Origin: Gammaproteobacteria bacterium
Lineage (GTDB): Bacteria; Pseudomonadota; Gammaproteobacteria; JAJDOJ01
Direction: 5' to 3'
Assembly (NCBI GenBank): GCA_027030565.1
Contig: JALVEU010000266.1
Span: 1 to 8,933, forward strand
Length of the DNA: 8,933 nt
Positions 7,791 through 8,933 of the stretch are shown one piece after another. Every line of letters starts with the position of its first letter. Within the stretch, counting starts at the first letter, position 1. The notes beneath the pieces were generated by a model. It was not told where the DNA came from, did no database searches, and was given only the letters and a program-made list of their open reading frames with translations. A program made the position numbers and the translations under genes.

Positions 7791-7960
7791 CCACAGGGCT
7801 TCGTCTTTCAATCACGCAAGCTTGTGAGTGAGCAGCGGATGGGCTTGCTGAGAACGGTCGGCGGCAGGGAAGCCGCTGTCCGAGCCTACAGGGATGTATT
7901 GACGGCGTTTCTCGGCAAGCCCACCCGCGGACCACATCGATAGAAGACGAATCCCTGAGG
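7791..7960. repeat. Nested palindromic intergenic element with two inner hairpins
   Basis: This element fills the gap between convergent genes. The outer arms at 7791-7807 and 7944-7960 match as inverted copies at 15 of 17 positions, including a perfect 8-bp TTCGTCTT/AAGACGAA. The inner arms TGGGCTTGCTGAGAA (7840-7854) and TTCTCGGCAAGCCCA (7909-7923) match at 14 of 15, and the mismatch is a G-U pair in RNA. Between them are two small hairpins. GCGGC-AGGGAA-GCCGC lies at 7861-7876, and TACA-GGGA-TGTA at 7887-7898. Both loops contain GGGA. No coding frame is credible here. The form resembles dispersed REP/BIME-like or non-autonomous mobile elements of gammaproteobacteria. It may also stop transcription from both sides. 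Copy number cannot be seen from a single window. Confidence 0.7.
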
Positions 7961-7965
7961 GAGGT

Positions 7966-8933
7966 TCAGGCCCCGTCCAGCCACCGCAGGTTGTAGCGCT
8001 CGTGCAGCTGCCGGGCGCGTGCCGGGTCCCGGCCCGAGCTGGGCAGGGGCGCCAGCGTCTCGCCGTCGCGCGTGAACAGGTCCATGTCCTTGGCCCAGCC
8101 TCGGGCCTCCAGGACGTAGCGCCGTGTCCAACCGGCGGGGGCGTTCGGCGGCGCCTCGAAACGCAGCTCCACCTCCTCGCCGGGGCCGAACACGGCCACC
8201 GCGTCGTCGTGATGGGCGACCAGCTCGGTGACCGGGCCCAGACGCGTATACCAGCCCGCCATGTAGCGCGTGTCCCAGAAGGGCTTGCGCAGGTCGTAGC
8301 GGTAGTCGGGGCGATTTTGCGGCCAGGTGATACGCTGCGGGAACCCGGGCTTGGCGAGCCTGGCCGCGGCGAGCGCCAAGCTCGTGACCCGCAGGCCCGT
8401 GGGGGCCGGTTCCTCGAAGGCCACCGCGATCCGGTCCCAGTAGATCTCCATGTTGGTGCGCAAGCGCAGGGCCTGGGTGCCGGGCGGCAGGCCCTCCAGC
8501 GGCAGCGCCATGCGGCGCGGCATGCCCGCCGGGTAGCCAAACTCGGGATAGAGGCTTCGCCAGCGCCCGTCGGCGCCCTGTACGTCCAGGCTGGGGGCGT
8601 GGAAGGCGGCGCCCGCTTGCCAGGCGGCGAAATGGGTTTGGGAGTAGGGATACTCCACCCAGCCGTCGATCACCAGCACGGGCCGGCCGGGCCCGGCATC
8701 CAGAGGGGCGTCGAAACGCAGGGTCAGGCTGTGGGTGTGCGCCAGCCGCCCGATGAAGCGCGGATCCTTCGCGCCCACCGGCGCGGCCTGTCCGTCGGTA
8801 TGGCGCAGCGCGTCCGCGACGTCCTCGCCTCGGTCGTTCACCACCGAGGCCGGGAGTCGTTCGGTGCGGTAGAAGATGGGGCGGCCCGTGGCCCGCGGAG
8901 CGGCCGTGTCCATGCGCTCGTCCATCACAAAGT
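7966..8933 (-). CDS. C-terminal part of a CRTAC1/FG-GAP-type protein (N-terminus off window)
   Basis: The frame is open at the right edge, and about 321 residues are visible up to the stop at 7966-7968. The visible part matches, from memory, the C-terminal region of large bacterial CRTAC1-type proteins, which carry FG-GAP/VCBS repeats and an ASPIC/UnbV domain upstream. Indicative stretches are VVNDRGEDVADALRH, DGWVEYPYSQTHFAAWQAG, LRTNMEIYWDRIAVAF and VFGPGEEVELRF. The segment is beta-rich with many aromatics and has no catalytic motif I can identify. Full proteins of this type are usually exported, but any signal peptide would lie beyond the window. In-frame GTG 8928 and ATG 8925 are probably internal codons, since the visible sequence begins in mid-domain and homologues are far longer. 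A shorter stand-alone protein starting there cannot be excluded. The stop lies 6 nt from the palindromic element, and the gene converges on the deacetylase. Confidence 0.72.
   Translation of the reverse strand, partial: FVMDERMDTAAPRATGRPIFYRTERLPASVVNDRGEDVADALRHTDGQAAPVGAKDPRFIGRLAHTHSLTLRFDAPLDAGPGRPVLVIDGWVEYPYSQTHFAAWQAGAAFHAPSLDVQGADGRWRSLYPEFGYPAGMPRRMALPLEGLPPGTQALRLRTNMEIYWDRIAVAFEEPAPTGLRVTSLALAAARLAKPGFPQRITWPQNRPDYRYDLRKPFWDTRYMAGWYTRLGPVTELVAHHDDAVAVFGPGEEVELRFEAPPNAPAGWTRRYVLEARGWAKDMDLFTRDGETLAPLPSSGRDPARARQLHERYNLRWLDGA

Noticed and set aside
7216..7827. 203-residue plus-strand open frame overlapping the deacetylase end
   Set aside because: It is a shifted frame of the deacetylase, whose catalytic residues continue without interruption in the main frame to 7750.
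7812..8540. 242-residue minus-strand open frame
   Set aside because: It is an Arg/Pro-rich shifted frame of the CRTAC1-type gene that runs into the palindromic element.

Overview
The window is GC-rich, densely coded DNA with ordinary bacterial gene architecture. The gene families seen are a LysM/FecR-type periplasmic protein, an MsbA-like exporter, an SLC13 permease with two RCK_C domains, an AcuC-like deacetylase, and a CRTAC1-type protein. Together with a nested-hairpin intergenic repeat, they suggest a gammaproteobacterium, perhaps Chromatiales/Ectothiorhodospiraceae. This assignment rests on family recollection and composition. No rRNA, tRNA, CRISPR array, transposase or phage gene was recognised.

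Left part (1-2216, minus strand): a predicted lipoprotein of unknown family (1701-2216) is followed 133 nt downstream by a large exported protein with LysM, FecR and Ig/Fn3-like repeats. The second gene runs off the left edge. A 140-nt divergent intergenic region (2217-2356) separates them from the rightward genes.

Centre (2357-4874, plus strand): a complete type I ABC exporter (fused permease and ATPase) is followed after 139 nt by a small TPR-like protein. A perfect AT-rich palindrome, GTGAAA-TT-TTTCAC, lies in the gap between them.

Right part (5029-7750, plus strand): an SLC13-family permease and a histone-deacetylase-family amidohydrolase form a tight pair. They are 4 nt apart, and the Shine-Dalgarno sequence of the second lies inside the end of the first. 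They face a leftward gene (7966 to the right edge) that encodes the C-terminal part of a CRTAC1/FG-GAP-type protein.

The convergent gap at 7751-7965 holds the most striking non-coding structure. A 15-bp inverted repeat encloses two small hairpins whose loops both carry GGGA, and a second pair of 17-nt inverted arms lies outside it. This looks like a dispersed palindromic element rather than a simple terminator. I found no convincing complete new system. The best leads are this element, the unassigned lipoprotein next to the LysM-FecR protein, and the permease-deacetylase pair.
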